A stretch of 64,000 nt of DNA from positions 1 through 64,000 of the forward strand of contig DATKXK010000016.1 of assembly GCA_035529075.1 (NCBI GenBank). The letters run 5' to 3'. The DNA is from Acidobacteriota bacterium. GTDB taxonomy: Bacteria; Zixibacteria; MSB-5A5; GN15; FEB-12. Each line of letters starts with the position of its first letter. Position 1 is the stretch's first letter. Shown in pieces: positions 25,819-33,500 of the stretch. The position numbers and the translations under genes are program-made. Below the pieces are notes generated by a model. That model did not search any database, was not told the DNA's origin, and saw nothing but the letters and a program-made list of their open reading frames with translations.

Positions 25819-26751
25819 ATGATAAAAAAGATCATACTGGCTCGCAGTTACGGGTTTTGCATGGGCGTGAAGCGGGCCATAACCGTTGCCGAGGATACGG
25901 CGCGTGACGCGGACGGGCGCGTCACGATCCTGAACGAGATCGTGCACAACGAAGCGGTCGTGGAGCGGTTTCGCGATGAGGGCGTTGGTCAGGTGTTCTG
26001 TGTAGACGACGTGGAAGACGGCACGCTGATAATATCGGCGCACGGCGCCGCACCGGCGGTGATCGGTCAGGCCCGGGGAAGCGGATTGACAGTCGTCGAC
26101 GCCACCTGCCCGCTGGTCTCCCGGATCTACGATATTATCAAGCAAGTGGTGGCCAACGGGTACTATATCATCCACTTCGGGGATCCCAACCACGATGAAA
26201 CCAAGGGGGTAGTAGGGCACGCCCCGGACCGGATTGTGGTGCTGTCTGACGCCGGACAATTGGACTCGATGCCCGCGTGGCCCGACCGGAAGCTGGCGCT
26301 GACCATTCAATCGACCTCGAACATGGATGAGGCCATGGAATTCCAGAGGCTGGCCAGACGGAAGTGGCCGCAGCTTGAAGTCTTTGACACGATCTGCAAT
26401 GCCACCCACCAGCGGCAGTCGGCGATTGTCGATCTGGCGCCAAACGTGGACATGATTTTCGTCGTAGGTTCGAGGACATCGGCCAACTCCAAGCGGCTGG
26501 CCTCAATCGCCGGCGCCCTGTGCGGCCGGGGAATCCTCATCGGGTCGGCCGAGGAAATCGACCGGGAATGGTTTACGGCCGATGAAAGCGTGGAAACGAT
26601 CGGTATTTCGGCGGGGGCATCGACACCGGATTTCCTTGTCAGGGAGGTCATTGATAAGCTGGTCTGGCTTTCAGGCGGCAGTGCCGAGGTGGTGCGACAG
26701 GAGCGCCGCAGAGGGCGGGCGGAAGCACGCCCGACCGGGGATGAAGACTGA
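25819..26751 (+). CDS. ispH: 4-hydroxy-3-methylbut-2-enyl diphosphate reductase IspH
   Basis: 310 residues. Last step of the MEP isoprenoid pathway, reducing HMBPP to IPP and DMAPP with a [4Fe-4S] cluster. The three cluster cysteines are C14 (GFCMGVKRA), C97 (DATCPLV) and C193 (TICNATHQRQ); H43 and E127 of the proton-transfer network are present. The C-terminal 25 residues are a basic, low-complexity tail. GGAAGG precedes the ATG. It should supply the polyprenyl synthase encoded at 11637. Confidence 0.96.
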   Translation: MIKKIILARSYGFCMGVKRAITVAEDTARDADGRVTILNEIVHNEAVVERFRDEGVGQVFCVDDVEDGTLIISAHGAAPAVIGQARGSGLTVVDATCPLVSRIYDIIKQVVANGYYIIHFGDPNHDETKGVVGHAPDRIVVLSDAGQLDSMPAWPDRKLALTIQSTSNMDEAMEFQRLARRKWPQLEVFDTICNATHQRQSAIVDLAPNVDMIFVVGSRTSANSKRLASIAGALCGRGILIGSAEEIDREWFTADESVETIGISAGASTPDFLVREVIDKLVWLSGGSAEVVRQERRRGRAEARPTGDED

Positions 26752-27091
26752 TCGATTGAGATATCGGCGGGCCGTAACGACAGTCTGCAGGTCCGTCGGG
26801 CAGTCCGGCCTGAGGCCAGAATTGTGTTGAGTTTCCCGCCGAATGTGTTATCTTAGCAATGTCGGTCTTGTCCGGTTCCAGGAACCGGTTCAGGAGACGG
26901 GCATTGTTCTTCAGGGGATTTCGACCCGCCACTTCATTGTCTGATCCCGGAGGCCCAGCCGAAGTGTTGCATGGAAGATGACAGCGGTTGAGTTCCGGCG
27001 ACAGTGCGATGGTGGAAAACGGCCCCGCAAATGAGACAGTAGTCGCGACGCTTGGCGTCGCTGCTCGGTGAGCAGCTGGGAGTCGGCAGGC
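26752..27091. other. Non-coding gap with hairpins before the methyltransferase
   Basis: No gene seen. A weak promoter candidate is TTGAGT (26827-26832), 16 bp, TATCTT (26849-26854). Downstream are CCGGTTC-CAG-GAACCGG (near 26872-26888), and GCGACGC-TTG-GCGTCGC (27045-27061) followed by TGCTC-GGT-GAGCA, just before the ribosome binding site. The stems would lie in the methyltransferase leader. Confidence 0.35.
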
Positions 27092-27709
27092 ATGTTTGAT
27101 AGAATCCACGCATACCTATCCGAGATAACGCCGGAGCGCCCGCCGGTGTTGCGCGAGATGGAGCAGCGGGCGGCCGAGGACGGGTTTCCGATTGTCGGCC
27201 CGCTGGTCGGGCGTTTCCTGTACCAGATGGTATTGGTGATCAAGGCGCGTCGCATACTGGAACTGGGCTCCGGTTTTGGGTATTCGGCCTGCTGGTTCTC
27301 GCTGGCCGCCAGGAGCAAGGGAGAGATCACGTTGACCGATCTGGACGCGGCAAACAAGCGGCTGGCTTTCAGCTATTTCAAGCAGGCCGGCCTTCAGAGC
27401 CATTTCGATTTCAGGGTCGGCAACGCGCTCAACATCGCCAGACGTCTCAGCGGGCAGTATGATATTTTGTTGAACGACATTAACAAAGAGGACTATCCGA
27501 AAACGCTGGATCTGGCCGCTCGGCTTTTGCGCCGCGGAGGGCTGTTCATAACGGACAATATGATCTGGTCGGGACGCGTGTTAGCTGCGAACCCGGACAA
27601 GGCCAGCCGGGCCATTGTCGAGTTCACGCGAAGCCTGTATCAGGACGGCCGGTTCTTTACGACTGTTTTGCCCATCAGGGATGGTCTGGGCGTGGCGGTC
27701 CGGCTCTGA
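27092..27709 (+). CDS. SAM-dependent O-methyltransferase (COG4122-like)
   Basis: 205 residues. Motif I LELGSGFGYS (57-66), the acidic LTDLD (81-85), LLNDINKEDYP (126-136) and DNMIWSG (155-161) place it with catechol/caffeoyl-CoA-type O-methyltransferases. In the metal-binding block, usually IDADK, the second Asp is Asn (NDINK), so cation binding may be altered. The substrate is unknown. I used the ATG at 27092, which begins the conserved helical lead; a start eight codons upstream is possible. Confidence 0.83.
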   Translation: MFDRIHAYLSEITPERPPVLREMEQRAAEDGFPIVGPLVGRFLYQMVLVIKARRILELGSGFGYSACWFSLAARSKGEITLTDLDAANKRLAFSYFKQAGLQSHFDFRVGNALNIARRLSGQYDILLNDINKEDYPKTLDLAARLLRRGGLFITDNMIWSGRVLAANPDKASRAIVEFTRSLYQDGRFFTTVLPIRDGLGVAVRL

Positions 27710-28161
27710 AGACAGCAGGAACTTTTCCGAACTGAGCGCGTAGGCATTATGGAAGCAGAGACTGTTAAGATGCCGCCGGCTTTTTCCGATATATTATTCG
27801 GGGGACGTTCCTGGCAAAGTCGCTCTCGAAGAGGTGGTCTCCGGCGACAGCGTACAGGATGGCGGCACCTTCCGGGAGGTTAGACCCTAAATAGTGACCG
27901 GGGCTCGGTTCGAGCCCGTCCGGCAATCACTTGGACTCGGTCGGATCTCCGGAACTTTGAGCGCAGTTTTATGTTGACAATTTGAGTGCTCAGACGTTTA
28001 TATGTTGGCTCACGATACTAGCTGTGAAGACTCGATCTAGTGCGTGTTCCAAGCGTGATGTTCCCGTGGGCGGGAATAATCATCGATATCACCTTAATAC
28101 CTGGTAATTCTCTGCGTTCGCGTTCAGCGGCGCGGATCTTGGTCTGTCAGCAGGAGGTTGT
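27710..28161. other. Long gap with strong promoter and leader of the ArsC-like gene
   Basis: No gene seen. GGGCTCG-GTT-CGAGCCC (27901-27917) is a 7-bp hairpin without a T-tract. The promoter at 27974-28002 gives a leader of about 150 bases with a second hairpin TTCCCG-TGGG-CGGGAA (28061-28076). The leader ends in AGGAGG. Confidence 0.45.
27974..28002 (+). promoter_or_regulatory. Strong predicted promoter of the ArsC-like gene
   Basis: A consensus TTGACA (27974-27979), 17-bp spacer, TTTATA (27997-28002; TTATAT with 18 bp is the alternative). Confidence 0.65.
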
Positions 28162-28599
28162 ATGGCTCCTAAGCGAGCGCAGTTCCTCACCTATGGGGAT
28201 GACGAGCGGTGCCATGACGCCCGCAAGTTCATAGAAGACGCCGGCGTCATGTTGGACGTTCGTGATATTGCGGAAAATCCTTTGTCAGTGTACGAGTTAG
28301 ACGGTCTGCTTGGTTACTGGGATATATCGCATTTTCTGAATCGTATGTCCGAGGCGTACAGCAAGTACGGTCTGGACAAGAAACTCCCGGGCAGGGATGA
28401 GCTTCTCGATCTGATCGCGAAAGACCATACGTTGCTTCGGAGACCCATTGTCAGGAGCGGTCGCCTGATGACGGTGGGGTACGACCGGAGAAAGATATCC
28501 GAAATGTTCCGGATTAACCAGAATGGTGACCGGAATGTCGATGTGCCGCGGCGCCGCAATCGCAACGCGCGCGTTGAACAGTTCAGTACCGCTAAATAA
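28162..28599 (+). CDS. ArsC/Spx-like thioredoxin-fold protein
   Basis: 145 residues. The pattern is that of the ArsC/Spx family: strand FLTYGD, a single redox-type cysteine C17 at the head of the first helix (ERCHDARKFIEDAG), VRDIAENPLS, a helical insert, LLRRPIVRSGRLMTVGYD. ArsC proper has further catalytic arginines and cysteines that I cannot confirm. A basic tail of about 25 residues (RRRNRNAR) hints at nucleic acid or partner binding, as with Spx-like regulators. AGGAGG lies just before the ATG. Confidence 0.7.
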   Translation: MAPKRAQFLTYGDDERCHDARKFIEDAGVMLDVRDIAENPLSVYELDGLLGYWDISHFLNRMSEAYSKYGLDKKLPGRDELLDLIAKDHTLLRRPIVRSGRLMTVGYDRRKISEMFRINQNGDRNVDVPRRRNRNARVEQFSTAK

Positions 28600-28623
28600 C
28601 CACCTTACACGTCCCTGAGGACT

Positions 28624-28651
28624 TTGCAATTCCGCCGGGGTTACCTATATT
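28624..28651 (+). promoter_or_regulatory. Predicted promoter of ETF-ubiquinone oxidoreductase
   Basis: TTGCAA (28624-28629), 16-bp spacer, TATATT (28646-28651); GGGAGG follows at ribosome-binding distance from the ATG at 28682. Confidence 0.55.
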
Positions 28652-28681
28652 TGCGGTTAAAGCAACCGGGAGGTAACTGGC

Positions 28682-30358
28682 ATGGATGTGGAACGCGAAG
28701 TTCTCGAGACCGATATCCTTATCGTCGGAGCCGGACCGGCGGGACTGTCGACGGCCTACAGGCTGGCCCAGTTGGTAGCCGCTGACGACAGCATTGAAAC
28801 GCCGGAAATCATGGTGGTGGAGAAAGGCTCCTACGTTGGAGCGCATTCGCTGTCCGGGGCCGTGATGGATCCCCGCGGGCTGGCGGAGCTCATACCCGAC
28901 TTCAAAGAGAGAGGCGCTCCCCTTGAGGCGGAAGTAAGCGGCGATGCCTTCTATCTCCTGACGGAAAAACGCGGTTTCAAATCACCCTTCCTGCCTCCAG
29001 CCCTGAAGAACACGGGCAAGTACGTTATATCCTTGAACAAGCTGACCGGTTGGATGGCCCAGCAGGTTGAAGAACTGGGCATCGACATTTTCACCGGTCT
29101 CTCGGCCTATGATCTCCTGGTGGAGGACGGCCGCGTTACCGGCGTGCAGACGGCGGACCTGGGCCTTGACAAGGACGGTACGCCGAAGTCGAACTTCGAA
29201 CCCGGCTCGCTGATCAAGGCGAAAGTGACCGTGCTCTGTGAGGGAGTGCGCGGGTCTCTGGCCAGGTATGCGTGCGAGAAGATCCCGGAGTTGACGGCAG
29301 ATTCGCTGCCGCAATCGTATCTGACCGGGGTCAAGGAAGTCTGGGAGGTGCCGCCCGGACGTATCAAGGCGGGCCGGGTAATCCACACCATCGGCTGGCC
29401 GCAGCCCGGCCATGAGTACGGCGGCGGATGGGTGTACGGGATGTCGGACACTATGGTGTCCGTCGGATATGCCGTGGCCCTGGATTCTCCCGATTCGACC
29501 AACGATCCGCATATGAAGTTCCAGCGTTACAAAACGCACCCGTTATTGCGCGGAATTCTCGGTGGCGGCCGGATGCTGCACTACGGGGCCAAGACGGTAC
29601 CTGTTGCCGGGTACTATTCAATCCCCAGGGTTTACCACGATGGTCTTCTGCTGTGCGGTGATTCGGCGGGGATGCTCGACGCAAGTAAGCTCAAGGGCGT
29701 GCATATCGCCATCAAGGCCGGCATCATGGCGGCCGAGACGCTCCTTGACGCCGTCAGGGCAAAGGACTTTTCGTCGGCGACTCTCAAGACGTATGCCGAA
29801 CGGTTCGAAGGGAGCTGGGCAAGGAAGGAACTGTTCCGCAGCAGGAATTTCCATGCCGGGTTCAAGGGCGGCCTGTGGGCCGGCATGTTCCACACCGGGA
29901 TGCAGATGTTCAGCGGCGGCCGTGGGCTGTTCAATCGACGCGTCAACCGGCACGACTACGAGCACATGCTCAAAATCGGCATGTACGGGAGACGGTTCGG
30001 GCGGGAGCCGCAGAAAACGCAAGTGAAGTTTGACAACGCCTACCTGTTCGATAAAGTAACCGACGTGTACAAGTCGGGCACCAAGCACGAGGAGCACCAG
30101 CCCTCGCACCTGGTCATTTCCGATCCGGATATATGCAGTGACCGTTGCAGCGAGGAGTACGGCAACCCGTGCCAGCACTTCTGCCCCTCACAGGTCTACG
30201 AGATGGTGGACGACGAGGCTCGGGAGGGCAGGCTGAAGCTGCAACTGACTCCCTCCAACTGCGTGCACTGCAAGACGTGCGATATCGCCGATCCGTATCA
30301 GGTTATTCGATGGGTTACGCCGCAGGGAGGCGAGGGACCCAACTACACCAACTGCTGA
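28682..30358 (+). CDS. Electron transfer flavoprotein-ubiquinone oxidoreductase
   Basis: 558 residues, full family length. It passes electrons from ETF (fatty and amino acid oxidation) to the quinone pool at the membrane. N-terminal FAD site GAGPAG (16-21), VVEKGSYVGAHSLSGAV, and a second FAD contact LLCGDSAGMLDASKLKG. The membrane-associating substrate domain comes next, then a C-terminal [4Fe-4S] domain with CSDRCS...PCQHFCP and NCVHCKTCDIADP. It ends with the family tail TPQGGEGPNY. The etfA and etfB genes are not in the window. Confidence 0.93.
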   Translation: MDVEREVLETDILIVGAGPAGLSTAYRLAQLVAADDSIETPEIMVVEKGSYVGAHSLSGAVMDPRGLAELIPDFKERGAPLEAEVSGDAFYLLTEKRGFKSPFLPPALKNTGKYVISLNKLTGWMAQQVEELGIDIFTGLSAYDLLVEDGRVTGVQTADLGLDKDGTPKSNFEPGSLIKAKVTVLCEGVRGSLARYACEKIPELTADSLPQSYLTGVKEVWEVPPGRIKAGRVIHTIGWPQPGHEYGGGWVYGMSDTMVSVGYAVALDSPDSTNDPHMKFQRYKTHPLLRGILGGGRMLHYGAKTVPVAGYYSIPRVYHDGLLLCGDSAGMLDASKLKGVHIAIKAGIMAAETLLDAVRAKDFSSATLKTYAERFEGSWARKELFRSRNFHAGFKGGLWAGMFHTGMQMFSGGRGLFNRRVNRHDYEHMLKIGMYGRRFGREPQKTQVKFDNAYLFDKVTDVYKSGTKHEEHQPSHLVISDPDICSDRCSEEYGNPCQHFCPSQVYEMVDDEAREGRLKLQLTPSNCVHCKTCDIADPYQVIRWVTPQGGEGPNYTNC

Positions 30359-30523
30359 TCCGGTTCCGAGTGTTCTGCCGTGGCTGCGGCTATGGCGTCA
30401 CCGGCCCGGGCCCCGGGGGGCGGTCCCGGAATGCGCTTCGGGACGGCGCCCCGTTTTTCCGAACAGTTTCGCGCCGGCTACGTATCAAGTGACAGGACTC
30501 TCTATCCATCAGGATGACGGTGT

Positions 30524-31333
30524 ATGCTGGTAAAGATCGTGGCGGCACAGGCCCGTATGGGTCAATCTCTCACACTTGAAGAGAAGATCTACATTTTCAA
30601 GCAGCGCCCGGACTTCGTGTGCCTGCCCGAATACTATCTGCTTGACGAGAGCGTGAGGGACTACCACCGGGCGGCCCTGCGCAAAACCGAGTTCCTGCAG
30701 GATATGGAAACGCTGTCCGACCAATTGTCGACCTGCCTGGTCGGCGGTACGGTGGTCGAAGCAGAAGATGATCGACTGTACAACAGTTGTTTCGTTTTCA
30801 ACCGCGGTCTGGTGATCGGCCGTTACCGCAAGCGGTTCCCGGTGCCGGGAGAGGTAAGGAAGGGAATCGCCGCCGGATCCGAGAAGCTGGTGGTGGATGT
30901 CGAGGGGGTGAGAATCGGCGTGCTGATCTGCGGCGACGTTTTTAACCCCGCGCTGTATTCGGAACTGGGCCGGGAAAACGTCGACCTTGTTTTTGTTCCC
31001 ACGACGTCGCCCTTTCGTCCGGCCGATTCTCGGTCCAGGAAAGTGTTCCGGGATTGGAAGTACTTTGTCTGTGGCGCCGTGTCGGCCGGGGCTTATGTTG
31101 TCAAGGTGTGCGGTGTCGGGGCCATCTTCGAGACGCCGTTGCAGGGGCGCTCGCTGATCGCCGCGCCGTGGGGAATAATCACCGGCACTGACTTCGCGGC
31201 CGAGACGGAAAGACGTATCCTGAGCGTGACGCTCGATCTCGCCGAGCTGCGTGAGTTTCGTACCAAGCTCCGGGCGCGGCAGGAGCGAAAGGCCATATCA
31301 TCGAGGGTTCCGCCGAGCGGTCCGGACGGCTGA
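30524..31333 (+). CDS. Nitrilase-superfamily carbon-nitrogen hydrolase
   Basis: 269 residues. The Glu-Lys-Cys triad is visible: E36 in CLPEYYL, K103 in GRYRKRFPVPGE and C136 in GVLICGDVFNP. The family covers amidases, omega-amidases and NAD synthetase glutaminase domains; sequence alone does not pick one. The CGD after the nucleophile replaces the usual CYD. AGGATG sits before the ATG. A soluble cytoplasmic enzyme. Confidence 0.82.
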   Translation: MLVKIVAAQARMGQSLTLEEKIYIFKQRPDFVCLPEYYLLDESVRDYHRAALRKTEFLQDMETLSDQLSTCLVGGTVVEAEDDRLYNSCFVFNRGLVIGRYRKRFPVPGEVRKGIAAGSEKLVVDVEGVRIGVLICGDVFNPALYSELGRENVDLVFVPTTSPFRPADSRSRKVFRDWKYFVCGAVSAGAYVVKVCGVGAIFETPLQGRSLIAAPWGIITGTDFAAETERRILSVTLDLAELREFRTKLRARQERKAISSRVPPSGPDG

Positions 31334-31386
31334 GGGCCAGGCCGGACGCGGGGTTGGAAGGGCGGCACGGGCCGGCGCGGCGCTAC

Positions 31387-31411
31387 GAAAAACTCCCGCC
31401 GGAGCGGGAGT
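31387..31411 (-). terminator. Rho-independent terminator of the PpiD-like gene
   Basis: On the minus strand ACTCCCGC, TCCG loop (31403-31400), GCGGGAGT then TTTT: an 8-bp stem (31392-31399 with 31404-31411) followed by the T-tract at 31391-31388. It lies 26 bases after the stop codon. Confidence 0.85.
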
Positions 31412-31436
31412 CTGAGCGCGTTCGTACGTTCGGAGG

Positions 31437-33293
31437 CTACTGGGCAGCGGTCCCGGCCAGTTGGCGCTGGCGTTCCACGTTGTTCTCGATTTCAGCGTTG
31501 TTAACGAGGTCGTTAAACCAGCGGCCGTAAAGCGCCTGCTGTTTCGACTGAAGGAGCTCCGTGAAAATGGAGTCCCGTATTTCGTTAAAGACGCTCAGGT
31601 CGGCCGGGGTTCGTTCGATCAGAGAGAAAACCACCGTGCCGCTGCCATGGTCAACGGGAGGGGAAATCTGCCCGGGAGCGGTCAGGGAGAAGGCGGCCCC
31701 GATGGCCTTGGGATCACGTCCCAGGCCAGTGACGAAGTCGTTCCGCGCGAACGGCTCCGGTGTGTCTACCTCCTCATCGTGTCTTCTTGCCGCCTGTTCA
31801 AAATCGGTTCCCTGCTGGAGGTCGGCGTAGATTACTGCGGCTGAATCGTGGCTGAGCCCGGCGATGGTCATGCGGCTCAGATCCTGGCGCACTCGGATCT
31901 TGACTTCATCGTACTCGCCGGGGCCCTTGGGAATCCTGCGCGCGGCTCGTAAGACGAAATACGCCGCTTCGTTCTCAAAGATGTCTGAGACGGCGCCTGC
32001 CTCACTCTCGAACGCGAACCCGTTTGCCTCGGGGGACATGCCGATGTGCTGAATCGAGCGGTTTCGGTAGAAGGGGCTGGTCGTGAGCACCTTCACGCTG
32101 GTATCGCGGGCGGCTTCGTCAAATCCGGAGGCCGTGGCCACGCTTTGGAAATCGGCTACCTGCCGGTAAGCGGCATCCAGGGTTGACTGGGACGGTTTGG
32201 TCTCGATCAGGATATGCGAGACGTGGGCCGACGTGACCTTCTCCGGCTCAGTCTTGCCGGGAAGAATCTTATTGTCCTGTCGATACCCGTGGTGCAGGAC
32301 GACGTGCCATCCAAACCGCGTGGCGAACGGTTCGGACAGGTCACCGTCCTGCAGGCTGAAGGCGACGGAATCGAAGGCGCCTACCATCCGGCCCGGTTCA
32401 AACCAGCCGAGGTCGCCGCCGTTGGGGGCGGAACCGGCATCCTCCGAGTACCTTCTCGCCAGCTCGGCGAAGTCAGCGCCGGCCATGACGGAGTCGTAGA
32501 ACTCCTGAGCCCGGCCGTGTGAGATCTCCCAGTCGGCCGCAGTCGGCCGTTTCTCCGCCATGACGATGTCCAGCACGGCGCGTTCGTCCAGGACATAGTC
32601 CTGCTTGTGTTCCTCGTAGTAGGCCAGCAGGGCTTCGTCGGTCAGGGTGGGTGCGGGTTGTGTAAATCGGACGTAGCTGACGTTGATCATCCTGATTTTG
32701 ATCTTTTCCTCGGTGTCCAGGAAAGCCTGCCTGATTTCGTTTTCGGTGATGTTGGCAGCCTCGATAATGCGTTGCTGCATCTTCAGTTTTCTCAGATCAA
32801 GGCGCACCTGCGGTTCCATGGACGACCAGAACGGCGCCCACTGCGGATCGGCCATGGCGTTGACGTATTTCTGGTAGTCGAACTGGTCCTCGGTGAGAAA
32901 GCGCGGATACTGACGCAGATACGGCGGCGGAGAAAGGCGCAGAAACAGGTACACGTCGTCCTCGGTGACGGCAATGTTGTATTTAGCTGCTTCCTGTAGC
33001 AGCAGGCGATCCTGCAGTACCTGCTGCCAGGCTGATTTCTCGAGCTCAATGATCTTTTCTTCGGACAGTTCGTCCTCGGTTTCCCGGCTGGCTTCCTGGT
33101 ACAGGTTGCTGTAGACGGACTGGAAGGCGTCCCAGGTTACTTTCTCGCCGTTGATAAGACCGGCGTACCTGGCGGTCTGGAATTGCCGCTGGCCGGTGAT
33201 GTCGAGCCCCCACTGGAGAACGATCATGGCGACAAAGAACACGAGTACGATAATGATAATAGGCAGGATCATCTTGCGAAGGGCATCAAACAT
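31437..33293 (-). CDS. PpiD-like membrane-anchored peptidyl-prolyl isomerase / periplasmic chaperone
   Basis: 618 residues, close to PpiD length. One N-terminal helix (8-28) anchors it in the inner membrane, periplasm-facing. A SurA_N/PpiD-type helical chaperone region (about 45-215) follows. Then a parvulin domain (about 240-340: DFAELARRYSEDAGSAPNGG, DLGWFEPGRMV, GWHVVLHHG). A second, degenerate parvulin-like unit starts at HVSHILIETKPS, and a C-terminal helical arm closes. Role: folding of secreted and outer-membrane proteins near the translocon. It has its own promoter and terminator. Confidence 0.87.
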   Translation of the reverse strand: MFDALRKMILPIIIIVLVFFVAMIVLQWGLDITGQRQFQTARYAGLINGEKVTWDAFQSVYSNLYQEASRETEDELSEEKIIELEKSAWQQVLQDRLLLQEAAKYNIAVTEDDVYLFLRLSPPPYLRQYPRFLTEDQFDYQKYVNAMADPQWAPFWSSMEPQVRLDLRKLKMQQRIIEAANITENEIRQAFLDTEEKIKIRMINVSYVRFTQPAPTLTDEALLAYYEEHKQDYVLDERAVLDIVMAEKRPTAADWEISHGRAQEFYDSVMAGADFAELARRYSEDAGSAPNGGDLGWFEPGRMVGAFDSVAFSLQDGDLSEPFATRFGWHVVLHHGYRQDNKILPGKTEPEKVTSAHVSHILIETKPSQSTLDAAYRQVADFQSVATASGFDEAARDTSVKVLTTSPFYRNRSIQHIGMSPEANGFAFESEAGAVSDIFENEAAYFVLRAARRIPKGPGEYDEVKIRVRQDLSRMTIAGLSHDSAAVIYADLQQGTDFEQAARRHDEEVDTPEPFARNDFVTGLGRDPKAIGAAFSLTAPGQISPPVDHGSGTVVFSLIERTPADLSVFNEIRDSIFTELLQSKQQALYGRWFNDLVNNAEIENNVERQRQLAGTAAQ

Positions 33294-33374
33294 TCGTCAT
33301 CGCTCCTGACATGTGCTTTCGAGGCTGTGTGTCATCATGACTCAACTGTTGTTTCGGTCTTCAGATAGCTGTCA

Positions 33375-33402
33375 AATATAACAAAAAGCCCGTGCCAGGC
33401 AA
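33375..33402 (-). promoter_or_regulatory. Predicted promoter of the PpiD-like gene
   Basis: On the minus strand TTGCCT (33402-33397), 16-bp spacer, TATATT (33380-33375), 82 bases before the start codon. Confidence 0.6.
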
Positions 33403-33500
33403 TACCCGTTGCTACCGAATTTGCGCAAAAAAGCCTGTTTTTCGGACATAAACCAGCATAACTTCGGTACAATGTTTGTGCCGACACCGGCGGTGTTTCT

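Noticed and set aside
27838-27925. Possible tRNA, from a GGTTCGAGCC T-loop-like string
   Set aside because: The flanking bases do not form a five-pair T stem, and no acceptor, D or anticodon arms can be drawn. It is better read as a simple hairpin (27901-27917).
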